A DNA stretch of 64,000 nucleotides from Flaviramulus sp. BrNp1-15 (lineage in GTDB: Bacteria > Bacteroidota > Bacteroidia > Flavobacteriales > Flavobacteriaceae), in the NCBI RefSeq assembly GCF_022259695.1, contig NZ_CP092099.1, positions 2,278,471-2,342,470 on the forward strand, given 5' to 3'. Shown piece after piece: positions 52,327-61,524 of this stretch (within the stretch, counting starts at the first letter, position 1; every line of letters starts with the position of its first letter). The position numbers were made by a program, and so were the translations under genes. The notes under the pieces were generated by a model that worked only from the letters and a program-made list of their open reading frames with translations, did no database searches and was not told the DNA's origin.

Positions 52327-53529
52327 ATGAAGAAGTTTATATTTTTATTAGCAAGTTTAGTCCTAACAGGATTTACTGTTAATGCAGCCACAACCAATAA
52401 CACAGTTTTAAATAACACAGCAACTTATTATGGAGGTTACGGTAACTCTTTCATATTTGTAGAAGATGGTATAGAGTTTTCGGTATTTCGTGATGGACAA
52501 TTCGATTTTAATCTTTTAAGAGGAAATTCGCGCATAGGTGTTTCTGTAGGTACGCCAAATGTAAATATCAGTTTTAATTCAGGATATGATTACAATGGAT
52601 ATATACAATACGACGAATTTGGAGCGGTTATTCAAATAGAAAACACACCTATTTACTACGATTTTTATGGTCGTGTTAGTCAAATTGGTAATGTAAATAT
52701 TTACTACAACAATTTTGGTTACATAAATCGTGTTGGTGGTTTATATGTTCATTATAACAGATACAATGTTTTCTCTCACTACACAGGCTTTATAAATGTT
52801 TATAACAGAGGTTATATTTACAGACCATGGCACCGTTTTTATGTAGTTCCTGCATTTGATTACTGTGTAGTTTACAACAGACCTTACAGACAATTTTACA
52901 ACCCTGTGCGTTATGTATATAACAGACCGTTTTATAACAACTACAGACCAAGAACTGCTGTTGCAAGCAGAAGAGGCAATAATGTTGCAAGAAATAGAAG
53001 TTATGCTACTGTAAACAGAAGTAACAGAAATGTAACCAGAGTTAATACAAATGCTAATTCTAGAAGAACAGTTGCACGTAACAACACAAAAGTAAATAGA
53101 AATACTACTGTAAGACGTGATAATACAGTTAATAGAACAACAAGATCTACTTCTACTACGGTAAATAGAGATGTTAAAAGACGTGATAACACGGTTAGAA
53201 ATACACCTAGAACAAATACTGAAGTTAATAGAAATAGAACAGTTACTAGAACAACAAGACCTAATACAAACAGTACAAGTACAAGAACGGTAACACGTAC
53301 CAGAAATAATACAGTTACGCAAAAACCAAAAAGCACAAATACTCGTACATATAATAGAAACACAAATACAACTAGAAAGCCGCAAGTAGCACAACGTACA
53401 GTGAGTAAACCAAGAACAACTCAGCAACGTACAGTTACTAAATCTACTAGAAGTAGCAAACCAACAGCTACACAAAGTAGAGGTAATTCTAGAAACAATA
53501 CAAGATCGACAACAAGAAGAAGATCGTAA
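52327..53529 (+). CDS. Secreted beta-repeat protein with long Arg/Asn/Thr-rich tail (long paralogue)
   Basis: 400 residues with a Sec signal (FIFLLASLVLTGFTVNA). Residues 40-160 match the gene at 47343: FIFVEDGIEFSVFRDGQFD, then roughly 18-residue units (FGAVIQIENTPIYYDFYG, RVSQIGNVNIYYNNFG, YINRVGGLYVHYNRYN). A Tyr/Pro/Arg-rich linker follows (VYNRPYRQFYNPVRYVYNRP). From about residue 210 to the end the protein is low-complexity Arg, Asn and Thr with almost no hydrophobic residues, thus very basic. It may bind polyanions such as DNA or the acidic polysaccharide. That is inference. Confidence 0.75.
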   Translation: MKKFIFLLASLVLTGFTVNAATTNNTVLNNTATYYGGYGNSFIFVEDGIEFSVFRDGQFDFNLLRGNSRIGVSVGTPNVNISFNSGYDYNGYIQYDEFGAVIQIENTPIYYDFYGRVSQIGNVNIYYNNFGYINRVGGLYVHYNRYNVFSHYTGFINVYNRGYIYRPWHRFYVVPAFDYCVVYNRPYRQFYNPVRYVYNRPFYNNYRPRTAVASRRGNNVARNRSYATVNRSNRNVTRVNTNANSRRTVARNNTKVNRNTTVRRDNTVNRTTRSTSTTVNRDVKRRDNTVRNTPRTNTEVNRNRTVTRTTRPNTNSTSTRTVTRTRNNTVTQKPKSTNTRTYNRNTNTTRKPQVAQRTVSKPRTTQQRTVTKSTRSSKPTATQSRGNSRNNTRSTTRRRS

Positions 53530-53555
53530 AAATTTTGGTTGGTTAGTTTGGAAAG

Positions 53556-53597
53556 CCCTTCGAGTAGTTTGCCTCAAAGCAACATCGAGGGGTTTTC
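53556..53597 (+). terminator. Terminator of the long beta-repeat gene
   Basis: CCCTTCGA (53556-53563) pairs with TCGAGGGG (53585-53592) with one G-T pair; an inner GTTTGC/GCAAC stem strengthens it. TTTT follows. Confidence 0.65.
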
Positions 53598-53632
53598 TGT
53601 TTAATACCTGCTAAAGCAGAAATTTGTTTTCA

Positions 53633-53711
53633 GTCATATCGAAATGAGGCACGATTGAGATATCACATTAAAATACTTGTTTATATGAATTCTCCTGTTA
53701 GTCGAAATGAC
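53633..53711. repeat. Dispersed palindromic repeat, fourth copy
   Basis: Begins GTCATATCGAAATGAGGCAC and ends GTCGAAATGAC, the same element as the array at 46874-47191. It lies between two convergent genes, where its hairpin could act as a transcription stop. Confidence 0.8.
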
Positions 53712-53721
53712 TTATTCAACT

Positions 53722-55179
53722 TTATTTAAATTTTAAATAACGTTTTACAAGTAGCGAAATATCTTCAGAAAAATTATACTTTAAAACGACAAAAGCATAC
53801 AAGGCAGTCATTAATATGGACTTCAACGCTATATTAACAAACGGGTTAAACGGAAAGTCCCAAAAATAGAATAACAAAATACATACTAAAATTAACGCTC
53901 CTATTTTTATTGAATTAATAGTAAAAGGAAAGATTTTGAATTTCTTGTAAACAAAAAATAACTTTATAGAATTATATATAAAAATGGCTAAAAATGTAGC
54001 TATTGCAGATCCATTAATACCAAATAATGGAATAAAATACATGTTTAACAACACTATTAAAACCACCAAAATAACACCTAAAACCAATACCATTCTATAA
54101 TAATCACTATTAAATAATATAGCGTTATTACTTCCTAAAGCAGTATCATAAAGTTTTGATAGACTTATTATTAATACAACAAACAAACCACCACTAAACT
54201 CGCTTGGAATAATATGATACAATTGATTAATATTCAGGATAATCAATAAAAAAATGAAACCACCAACAATAAATAAATTTAATGAACTGCGTATATATAA
54301 ATCTTCTAAACCTTTAAAATCTTTTTCATTTAAATATTTAGCAGATAATGGCATTAATATTTGATGCATGGACCGTTGAGGTACCGCGATTACTGCAGCT
54401 ATAAAAATGGCTACATTGTAATACGCTATTTCTTTAATATTAATATAATGTCCAAGCATTACTTTATCTACATCCAAAATTACGGTAGCAATAGAACCCG
54501 CAATAATTATTAAAAAAGAGTATTTTAATATGCTTTTTATGTTACTAACACGCTTAAAGGTTATAACTGGTAGTTTAATACTAAAGGCGTAAACCATCAT
54601 AATAAGCATTCTCAATACATAAATTGCAACTAAAGCCCACATGAATTGTTCGAGGTCTAAAACCTTAAAATACAGTAAAAACAAAATTGTCATGGTTCCT
54701 GCCCTATGAAAAACTTCTTTCATAAAATTCCCAAATACAGTTTGCATTTGTACTTTAGACCAAGCATAAAACACCTCAAAATACGCAAGAGATACGGCTA
54801 CAATAAAGGTATGCCACAAATAATTTTTTATAATAGCATTTGTATTAGATAGAAAATCACCAATGGTATTATAACCTAAATAGGTAATTAAACTTAACGG
54901 AATTATTAACAATACCGGTAAAAACAGCATAAGTGTTAAAAAGCTGTTTAAGGATAATCGCGTTTTAAAAGCAGAATAAAACTTAACCAATGTATTATGA
55001 ACACCAAAAGCCATTAATGGCATAATTACAAATGCCAAAGAAAGCATATACCCTACCATACCATAGTATTCGACGCTTAAAAATTCGGTGTAAAGAAACA
55101 GGGTATTAATAGCTCCAAGTACAAAACCAGCATAGGTAGACACCATGTTTTTAAAGGATTGTGAAGCAACTATTCCCAT
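53722..55179 (-). CDS. Second oligosaccharide flippase / polysaccharide transporter
   Basis: 485 residues with about 12-14 membrane helices, an MVF/Wzx-type protein. The N-terminal signature is SFKNMVSTYAGFVLGAINTL, with a later conserved KVMLGHYINIKEIAYYNVAI. It should move a lipid-linked glycan or a lipid across the inner membrane. It is the last gene of a minus-strand unit with a GT4 glycosyltransferase and a YfhO protein, overlapping the former by one base. It is a separate system from the Wzx at 7990. Confidence 0.87.
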   Translation of the reverse strand: MGIVASQSFKNMVSTYAGFVLGAINTLFLYTEFLSVEYYGMVGYMLSLAFVIMPLMAFGVHNTLVKFYSAFKTRLSLNSFLTLMLFLPVLLIIPLSLITYLGYNTIGDFLSNTNAIIKNYLWHTFIVAVSLAYFEVFYAWSKVQMQTVFGNFMKEVFHRAGTMTILFLLYFKVLDLEQFMWALVAIYVLRMLIMMVYAFSIKLPVITFKRVSNIKSILKYSFLIIIAGSIATVILDVDKVMLGHYINIKEIAYYNVAIFIAAVIAVPQRSMHQILMPLSAKYLNEKDFKGLEDLYIRSSLNLFIVGGFIFLLIILNINQLYHIIPSEFSGGLFVVLIISLSKLYDTALGSNNAILFNSDYYRMVLVLGVILVVLIVLLNMYFIPLFGINGSAIATFLAIFIYNSIKLFFVYKKFKIFPFTINSIKIGALILVCILLFYFWDFPFNPFVNIALKSILMTALYAFVVLKYNFSEDISLLVKRYLKFK

Positions 55180-56480
55180 TATAATAATTTAGATAGGGTT
55201 TGCGTAAGCGCTTTTCTATGGTATTTTTGTAATCCTATTGGATGCGTTTGTAAAGTGTTACTTTGAAAAGCATTATAATGCTCTAATATAACTTTTTTTA
55301 ACGATTTGGAATCTGTATAATTAAAGTAGTTTCCTGTATTGGTTTCTTTAATGATTTTTTCAACATCGGAGTCGTTAGGACCTATAGCAATAATTGGTCT
55401 GTTAGAAACCATATATTCGAAAAGCTTCCCAGGAATAATGCATTTAGTATCTTCAGAATTTATTTCAATAAGCAATAATACTTGTGATTTTTTCTGAAAC
55501 ACAACTGCTTCTTTATGTGACACATAACCCGCATTATTAACATAATTACTTAAATTATAAATTTGAATAGAATTTAATACATTTTCACTAATAGAACCTA
55601 TAAAATTAAGCTGAAAATCTTTTGAAAACGATTCGTTTTCTTGCACTAATTCACTCAATGCCTTCCATAAAATTTCCGGATTCCGTTTAGATAATAAAGA
55701 CCCAATATGTGACAATGTGAATTTAGAATCCCTTTGAAAATCTTCAACAGATGTTTCATCATCATAACCATTCGTTACAACTTCAATAGGTTTATTTGTT
55801 ATGGCTTTAAATTCTGTTTTAGTTGTAAAACTCGTTACTACAATTTGGTCTGCAGTATTTAAAACCTGACGTTCTAAAGCTTTGTGTTTCTTTTTTGAAG
55901 TTTCAGTTAGCTTTAATTGTTTATGATAACCGATGGTTGTCCACGGGTCTCTAAAATCTGCAATCCACTTTACTCCTAACCTTTCCTTTAATTTTAAACC
56001 TATAAGATGTAAACTATGTGGCGGACCAGTAGTTATAATGGTATCAATATGTTCTTTAGAAATGTAATGACTAAGGAAAGAAACCGATGGTTTTACCCAG
56101 CTTTTTCGGGCATCTGGTATAAAAAAATTTCCACGAATATATAACATTGCTTTTTCTATAAAACGCTGTTTTTTTTGTTCTGGAATTATACCTTTACTTA
56201 TAGTTTTTGATGATTTTTTGGATAGAAAACCTGCCCATCTATAAGGCTCGTTAATAGACTGCTTTAAAATGGTAACCTCTTTTGAAACTTCGGCAACTAA
56301 ACTTTGATCAACTATAGGATAGTTAGGGTTGTCAGGAATATAAATAATAGGTTCTATACCAAACTCTGGTAAATACTTTACAAATTTTAACCAGCGTTGT
56401 ACTCCAGGACCACCTGCTGGTGGCCAATAATACGTAATAATAAGTACTTTTTTAGGCACTTTTTTGCTTCTTAAACTCAT
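55179..56480 (-). CDS. Glycosyltransferase family 4
   Basis: 433 residues. The N-terminal domain has VLIITYYWPPAGGPGVQRWL, and IITTGPPHSLHLIGLKLKER with KWIADFRDPWTTIGYHKQLK. The C-terminal part has VLLLIEINSEDTKCIIPGKL and FEYMVSNRPIIAIGPNDSD, a donor-binding form common in flavobacterial GT4s. It lies between YfhO (29-base overlap at its start) and the flippase (1-base overlap at its end), so all three genes are translationally coupled. It probably glycosylates a lipid-linked precursor for another envelope glycan. Confidence 0.88.
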   Translation of the reverse strand: MSLRSKKVPKKVLIITYYWPPAGGPGVQRWLKFVKYLPEFGIEPIIYIPDNPNYPIVDQSLVAEVSKEVTILKQSINEPYRWAGFLSKKSSKTISKGIIPEQKKQRFIEKAMLYIRGNFFIPDARKSWVKPSVSFLSHYISKEHIDTIITTGPPHSLHLIGLKLKERLGVKWIADFRDPWTTIGYHKQLKLTETSKKKHKALERQVLNTADQIVVTSFTTKTEFKAITNKPIEVVTNGYDDETSVEDFQRDSKFTLSHIGSLLSKRNPEILWKALSELVQENESFSKDFQLNFIGSISENVLNSIQIYNLSNYVNNAGYVSHKEAVVFQKKSQVLLLIEINSEDTKCIIPGKLFEYMVSNRPIIAIGPNDSDVEKIIKETNTGNYFNYTDSKSLKKVILEHYNAFQSNTLQTHPIGLQKYHRKALTQTLSKLL

Positions 56481-58875
56481 AAAACAGACCTCCTATTAAA
56501 AGTAGTCCTAACAAAACAGAACTTGCAAGTGCAATACTACTACCTGTTTTTACAACTTCTGGATCGAACTTAAACTCTATAGTATGTTTTCCTGCTGGTA
56601 TTTTCATACCACGCAAAATATAATTCACCCGCATGTGAGTTGCTTCTTGCCCATCTATATAAGTTTTCCAGCCTTCTGGATAATAAATCTCAGAAAACAC
56701 CGCAAAACCATCGTTTGAGTTATTAGATTCGTATTTTAAGTAGTTTGGTTTTACTTCAATTAATTTAATTGATGATAATGAGTCAACAACATATCTATTT
56801 ATAACATCTTCATCAGTTTTATGGGAAGTATAGATCGCCTTTTGTTTATTATCTAAAGAGTCTAAAAGCTTAATTTCTTGGTCTGGTGTATCTATCTTTT
56901 CTAAACTCTCAATAAACCAAGCATTTCCGTTGGCTTCATCATTCTCATAAGGAAATAGATTCCCTTGTTCATCTTGCGCAATAACGTACTTAGTGTTTAA
57001 CATGTTAAGTACGTTAATGTTATTTTTTGAAACATACCACTCAAAAACCTCGCTATAACGCCTTAATTCTGCTGCGTTATACCCATTTAATGAATTATGA
57101 AAATATGACGGTTTTGAAGGCCCCGAAACTAAATCAAACACTCTAAAATGTGACGTGTCTTTTAAAATGTGTTTATCTACTTCATTCGCCTGAAACGGTT
57201 TATTCATGGCTATTCCTGACACAAAATCATCGTTATTTACATAGCGTCTGTCAACACCAACTAAATCAAAAAGAATTAACACCCCAAAAGATACAATCAC
57301 CCATTTTTCTTTCAATTTATCTTTTAAAAACATAAATATGGCTCCAGCAGAAAGCAAAACTAAAACCAATGTTCTTATGGTATCTTGAGTAAAAACAGAT
57401 TTTCTATCCGTCTTTAATGCATCAACAAAATCTGGTCCGTAATTCTGACGGTAAAATCCATCATTTACTCCAACAAAATCAAATAATGAGGATTTAAACA
57501 ATAAGAAAACTAGAGCAATTCCTCCTGTTATAATTGTTGAATACTTTAATGCTTTTAGCTTGTCTTCTTTCTTTTCAAAATCATTGAATAATCGAACTAA
57601 ACCAAAAATTGTTAAAGCAGGAATACATAATTCTAAAATAACTTGGATAGAAGTTACTGCTCTAAACTTATTGTAAAGTGGTACATAATCTATGAAGAAA
57701 TCCGTTAAAAAGCCCAAGTTCTTTCCATAAGACAGTAGAAGAGAAAAAACTGTTCCGCCTACTAGCCACCATTTTAAACGTCCTTTTACCAAAAACAAAG
57801 CAAATACAAAAAGAAATAAAATCACCGCTCCTACATAAGCAGGTGCTTCTACAATAGGTTGCTCACCCCAATATAAAGGTGCACGTTTAGATTCTTGTAA
57901 AGCTTGACTCGTAGTAGCTCCTAGTTTCCTAAAAGCTTCGTAAGTTGCAGAATCTTTCCCAACATCTTCGCCATTGCCACCACCCATAAATCGTGGAATA
58001 TAAAGATTGAATGTTTCCCAAATACCATAACTAAACTGCGTAATATAATCTTTATCTAAACCTGAGGTTATTTCTTTTGGCGAACCATCAGCATTTATAG
58101 TTAATTCACTTTTACTACGCTTACTTTCTTTTACATATTGATTAGTTGCTAATATATTAGTCGCATTTAACGCTATAGAAATCGCCACAGCACCAACCAA
58201 AATACCAATTGATTTAAAATAATGTGGTAGCATTTTCTTTCTATAAGCATCAATTAAATACGCAATGCCTAAAACAATAACCAAAAACATGAGGTAATAG
58301 GTCATTTGAAAATGATTAGCCACGAGTTCTAATCCCATAGCAATAGTTGTGAGCAGAAAACCTAGTATATATTTCTTCTGAAAAACCAGTAATATTCCAC
58401 TTAAAACCAAAGGCATATAAGCAATGGCATGTGCTTTACTGTTATGGCCTACACCTAAAATAATTATTAAATATGTAGAAAACCCAAAGGCTATAGCACC
58501 AAGGGCAGCGAGTTTAAAATCTACTTTTAATACTAATAGTAGTATATAAAAGCTCAACAAATAAAGAAATAAATAATCTGCTGGTCTTGGTAAAAAACGA
58601 AGTGCTAAATCTAGTTTTTTAATGTAATTATGCGGATATTTTGCTCCTAATTGATAGGTTGGCATGCCACCAAACGCACTATTTGTCCAATAAGTCTCCT
58701 CGCCCGTTTTAGCTTTAAAATCTTTTTGTTGTTTGCTCATGCCTATAAACTGCACGATATCGTTTTGATATATTTCTTTTCCTTTTAAAACAGGATTAAA
58801 ATAAGCCAAAGCAAGAACTATAAAACCTACTAAAACAAGTAAGTGTGGAAGTGTTTTTTTTATTGAAAATTGCAT
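56452..58875 (-). CDS. YfhO-family membrane protein (GT-C-like)
   Basis: 807 residues. About 12 helices fill the first 550 residues, followed by a periplasmic C-terminal domain (GFAVFSEIYYPEGWKTYIDG, and VNYILRGMKIPAGKHTIEFK) and a last membrane helix. The early loop (ETYWTNSAFGGMPTYQLGAK) is typical of the family. YfhO proteins are GT-C-type membrane glycosyltransferases in Firmicutes lipoteichoic-acid glycosylation; in Bacteroidota they are common but little studied. Here it begins an operon with a GT4 and a flippase, consistent with adding sugars on the outer face. Confidence 0.88.
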   Translation of the reverse strand: MQFSIKKTLPHLLVLVGFIVLALAYFNPVLKGKEIYQNDIVQFIGMSKQQKDFKAKTGEETYWTNSAFGGMPTYQLGAKYPHNYIKKLDLALRFLPRPADYLFLYLLSFYILLLVLKVDFKLAALGAIAFGFSTYLIIILGVGHNSKAHAIAYMPLVLSGILLVFQKKYILGFLLTTIAMGLELVANHFQMTYYLMFLVIVLGIAYLIDAYRKKMLPHYFKSIGILVGAVAISIALNATNILATNQYVKESKRSKSELTINADGSPKEITSGLDKDYITQFSYGIWETFNLYIPRFMGGGNGEDVGKDSATYEAFRKLGATTSQALQESKRAPLYWGEQPIVEAPAYVGAVILFLFVFALFLVKGRLKWWLVGGTVFSLLLSYGKNLGFLTDFFIDYVPLYNKFRAVTSIQVILELCIPALTIFGLVRLFNDFEKKEDKLKALKYSTIITGGIALVFLLFKSSLFDFVGVNDGFYRQNYGPDFVDALKTDRKSVFTQDTIRTLVLVLLSAGAIFMFLKDKLKEKWVIVSFGVLILFDLVGVDRRYVNNDDFVSGIAMNKPFQANEVDKHILKDTSHFRVFDLVSGPSKPSYFHNSLNGYNAAELRRYSEVFEWYVSKNNINVLNMLNTKYVIAQDEQGNLFPYENDEANGNAWFIESLEKIDTPDQEIKLLDSLDNKQKAIYTSHKTDEDVINRYVVDSLSSIKLIEVKPNYLKYESNNSNDGFAVFSEIYYPEGWKTYIDGQEATHMRVNYILRGMKIPAGKHTIEFKFDPEVVKTGSSIALASSVLLGLLLIGGLFYEFKKQKSA

Positions 58876-58906
58876 GAAAAGGTTTTAAGCTAGTTGATTT
58901 CGGAAA

Positions 58907-59158
58907 TTAATCAATTTCTTCGTAATCTACATATTCCCCAACATTTTTATTTGAAGTCTTAGTATTTGGTATTTTATCGATAGTGATTTCGCCTTCTTTT
59001 TTAGGGACATCTTGTTTTGCTCTTCCAAATTGATCTCCAAAACGTTGTTCTGCTTTTTTAGCGGCATATTTTAATAAAAATGGAGCAAAAATTCTTGAAA
59101 GAATCTTTATACCATAATAAACCAATGCAATAATAAGTATGGTTCTTAATAAACCCAT
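58907..59158 (-). CDS. DUF4834-type small membrane protein
   Basis: 83 residues from the ATG at 59158; a TTG ten codons upstream is in frame but would precede the probable transcription start. One membrane helix (LRTILIIALVYYGIKILSRI) opens the protein, followed by a basic/acidic cytoplasmic tail (KKAEQRFGDQFGRAKQDVPK). The pattern matches DUF4834, a small family of Bacteroidota without known function. CAAAAATA at 59186-59193 is a -7-like TATTTTTG on its strand. It lies 31 bases before the YfhO start and may be co-transcribed. Confidence 0.8.
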   Translation of the reverse strand: MGLLRTILIIALVYYGIKILSRIFAPFLLKYAAKKAEQRFGDQFGRAKQDVPKKEGEITIDKIPNTKTSNKNVGEYVDYEEID

Positions 59159-59247
59159 AATTAGACTTTTGTTTAATAATTTTAACAAAAATACAATTCT
59201 AATTATTTAAAAAACGTTCAATAATGATAAAAAAATTATAAAATATC

Positions 59248-59255
59248 TATATTTG
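59248..59255 (+). promoter_or_regulatory. -7 box TATATTTG of the outer-membrane barrel gene
   Basis: TATATTTG matches TAnnTTTG and lies about 48 bases before the ATG at 59304. Confidence 0.45.
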
Positions 59256-59303
59256 AAAGCCTTTAACAAATAATTAATAAAGGTATAATTAAACTTGTTC
59301 ATT

Positions 59304-60320
59304 ATGAACCTACACAAATCTATCCTACTTTTTTTACTAAGTTTAGCAACTACAAAAGGGTTTTGTCAATACACAGATGTAATAAACTCTAACCGCCCTG
59401 GAGTTTCCAGAAGTGCTTTTTCGGTTGGAACAAATGTGGCTCAATTAGAAGTTGGCCCATACATAATAAATGAAGAGAGAACTCCTGCTCCATCTTATGA
59501 AGTATCTGGTCTGGGAATTGATTTTGCTGCTCGATATGGTCTATTATTTGAAGAATTAGAATTAAATATAGAAGGTACTTTTCAAAGCGACACAAAAACA
59601 AATACAACAAGCTTTGCTGCCGAAGATAAACGAGCAAACTTTAAGTTTTTAACTGTTGGTGCAAAATATTTAATCTTTGACCCTTACAAAAATGCTGAAG
59701 AAGACAAACCAAATCTTTATAGTTGGAAAGCTAACCGTCGTTTTAAATGGAAATCGTTAATTCCAGCCGTATCGGTTTATGTAGGTGCTAATTTTGACAC
59801 TAAGGATAATCCTTATATAGCTCCAGGTATTGAAGGTTTTAGCCCTAAAGTTATGGTGGCTACTCAAAACAACTTTGCTGGTGGTTGGGTATTTGTACTT
59901 AATTTGATAAAAGACAGAATTGGAACTGAACAATCAGATTTTCAATACATATTAACTTTAACACATTCATTCAGTCCAAAATGGGTTATTTTTGGCGAAA
60001 CACAAGGTATTAAAAGTGATTTTTATGCCGATAATCTTTTAAGATTTGGTGGCGCTTATTTATTTGGAAAAGATTTTCAGTTAGATACTGCAATAACATT
60101 TAACACAAAAGACACCCCATCTGTTTTTGCTGTAACACTGGGTGGATCTTACAGATTGGATTTTCATAGAGATAAAGAAATAGATAACGGAACATCTGCT
60201 GAAGATGAAGCAGAAAGACGATCTAATAGAAAAGGTAAAAAGAGAAAGAAAAAAGACAGCGCTGATACCAATGATGGTGTCAAAAAAAGAAAGAAAGACG
60301 ATATAGATTTTGATGATTAA
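59304..60320 (+). CDS. Outer-membrane beta-barrel protein (phenol-degradation MetA-like transporter family)
   Basis: 338 residues from the ATG at 59304; a TTG at 59295 is in frame but less likely. A Sec signal (SILLFLLSLATTKGFC) is followed by DVINSNRPGVSRSAFSVGTN, the usual start of this barrel family, and alternating beta strands (KFLTVGAKYLIF, WVFVLNLIKD, AVTLGGSYRLDF). The last 45 residues are a charged, Lys/Arg/Asp-rich tail (NRKGKKRKKKDSADT), unusual for the barrel end and presumably periplasmic. The transported substrate is unknown. Confidence 0.8.
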   Translation: MNLHKSILLFLLSLATTKGFCQYTDVINSNRPGVSRSAFSVGTNVAQLEVGPYIINEERTPAPSYEVSGLGIDFAARYGLLFEELELNIEGTFQSDTKTNTTSFAAEDKRANFKFLTVGAKYLIFDPYKNAEEDKPNLYSWKANRRFKWKSLIPAVSVYVGANFDTKDNPYIAPGIEGFSPKVMVATQNNFAGGWVFVLNLIKDRIGTEQSDFQYILTLTHSFSPKWVIFGETQGIKSDFYADNLLRFGGAYLFGKDFQLDTAITFNTKDTPSVFAVTLGGSYRLDFHRDKEIDNGTSAEDEAERRSNRKGKKRKKKDSADTNDGVKKRKKDDIDFDD

Positions 60321-60346
60321 TAATCAAAACTATTTGATTGCACTAT

Positions 60347-61468
60347 ATGGTTATATTAAAAGAAGTAAAAACTAAAAAAGATTTAAAGGCTTTTGTAAAA
60401 TTCCCCTTTAAATTATACAAAGACTCTAAATACTGGGTTCCTCCTATTATTAGTCAAGAAATTAAAACATTTAACAAAAAAGAAAACCCTGTTTTTAATG
60501 ATGCCGAAGCTAAGTTATTTCTAGCCTATAAAAACAATGAAATAGTTGGTAGAATTGCTGCTATAATTAATTGGTTAGAGGTAAAAAGTCAAGATCAGAA
60601 AAAAATGCGTTTTGGTTGGTTTGATTTTGTAGATGATTTAGATGTGTCTCAAACACTTTTAGACCAAGTAGAAAAAATTGGAAAAACCCATAGTTTAAAT
60701 TACACCGAAGGTCCTGTAGGATTTTCAAATTTAGATAAGGTTGGTGTTATGACCGAAGGTTTCGAATCTATTGCACCAATGATTACCTGGTACAATCATC
60801 CATATTACGTTAAACATTATGAAGCTGCTGGATATAAGGTTGAAAAATCATATTCTGAAAGCACGTTTCCTTTTAAAAATGTAAAGCCAGAATTCTTTAA
60901 AAAAGCACAGGAGTTAATTAAAAGGCGCTACCAGCTTAAAGCACTAAAACTTACTAAAACAGCCGAGGTTATGCCTTATGCAGATAAAATGTTTGATTTG
61001 TTTAATGAAAGTTACGCATCTCTATCCTCATTTGTGGCTATTAACGATATTCAAAAAGAATATTTTAAAAAGAAGTTTATAAGTTTTGTAAATCCAGAAT
61101 ACATCAAATTTGTAGTAGATAAAGATGATAAAATGGTTGGTTTTGCTATTGTTATGCCAGCTTTTGCAAAAGCATTACAAAAAACTAAGGGTAAGTTATT
61201 CCCATTTGGCTTCAGGCACATTCTACACGCAAAAAAACATAGTAAAGACGTTATTTTTTATTTAATAGGTATTCATCCAGATTATCAAAACAAAGGTGTT
61301 CATGCGGTAATTTTTAATGAATACTACGAAACATTTAAAGAAAAAGGTATTGAAACTTGTTTTAGAACACCAGAATTAGAAGATAATATAGCAATCCATC
61401 AAATCTGGAAACACTTTGATCCTGTTGTTTATAAACGAAGAAAAACCTTTAGAAAAGATGTTGCATAA
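60347..61468 (+). CDS. GNAT-like N-acyltransferase family protein
   Basis: 373 residues from the ATG at 60347; the TTG at 60338 is a weaker start. The N-terminus (DLKAFVKFPFKLYKDSKYWV, then PPIISQEIKTFNKKENPVF) and the C-terminal acyl-CoA-binding part (VIFYLIGIHPDYQNKGVHAV) fit a conserved GNAT-like family of about 370 residues. FLAYKNNEIVGRIAAIINW is also GNAT-like, so two GNAT-related units may be present. No substrate is known. It follows the barrel gene by 26 bases and ends in a strong terminator shared with the convergent alpha-oxoamine synthase gene. Confidence 0.78.
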   Translation: MVILKEVKTKKDLKAFVKFPFKLYKDSKYWVPPIISQEIKTFNKKENPVFNDAEAKLFLAYKNNEIVGRIAAIINWLEVKSQDQKKMRFGWFDFVDDLDVSQTLLDQVEKIGKTHSLNYTEGPVGFSNLDKVGVMTEGFESIAPMITWYNHPYYVKHYEAAGYKVEKSYSESTFPFKNVKPEFFKKAQELIKRRYQLKALKLTKTAEVMPYADKMFDLFNESYASLSSFVAINDIQKEYFKKKFISFVNPEYIKFVVDKDDKMVGFAIVMPAFAKALQKTKGKLFPFGFRHILHAKKHSKDVIFYLIGIHPDYQNKGVHAVIFNEYYETFKEKGIETCFRTPELEDNIAIHQIWKHFDPVVYKRRKTFRKDVA

Positions 61469-61505
61469 AAAAAATCCGATTCTTAATTGAATCGGATTTT
61501 TTTTT
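61467..61505. terminator. Bidirectional terminator between convergent genes
   Basis: TCCGATTC (61475-61482) pairs with GAATCGGA (61489-61496) around TTAATT, flanked by eight A and nine T. It ends both the GNAT-like gene and the alpha-oxoamine synthase gene. Confidence 0.92.
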
Positions 61506-61524
61506 ATACTTATTATATTGAAAA

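Noticed and set aside
53001-53363. 120-residue Val/Leu-rich ORF on the minus strand
   Set aside because: Another antisense shadow of the same low-complexity tail; it resembles a membrane protein only by codon reversal.
52741-53577. 278-residue Ser/Cys/Ile-rich ORF on the minus strand
   Set aside because: It is antisense to the Arg/Asn/Thr-rich tail of the beta-repeat gene; the odd composition is the mirror of its codons.
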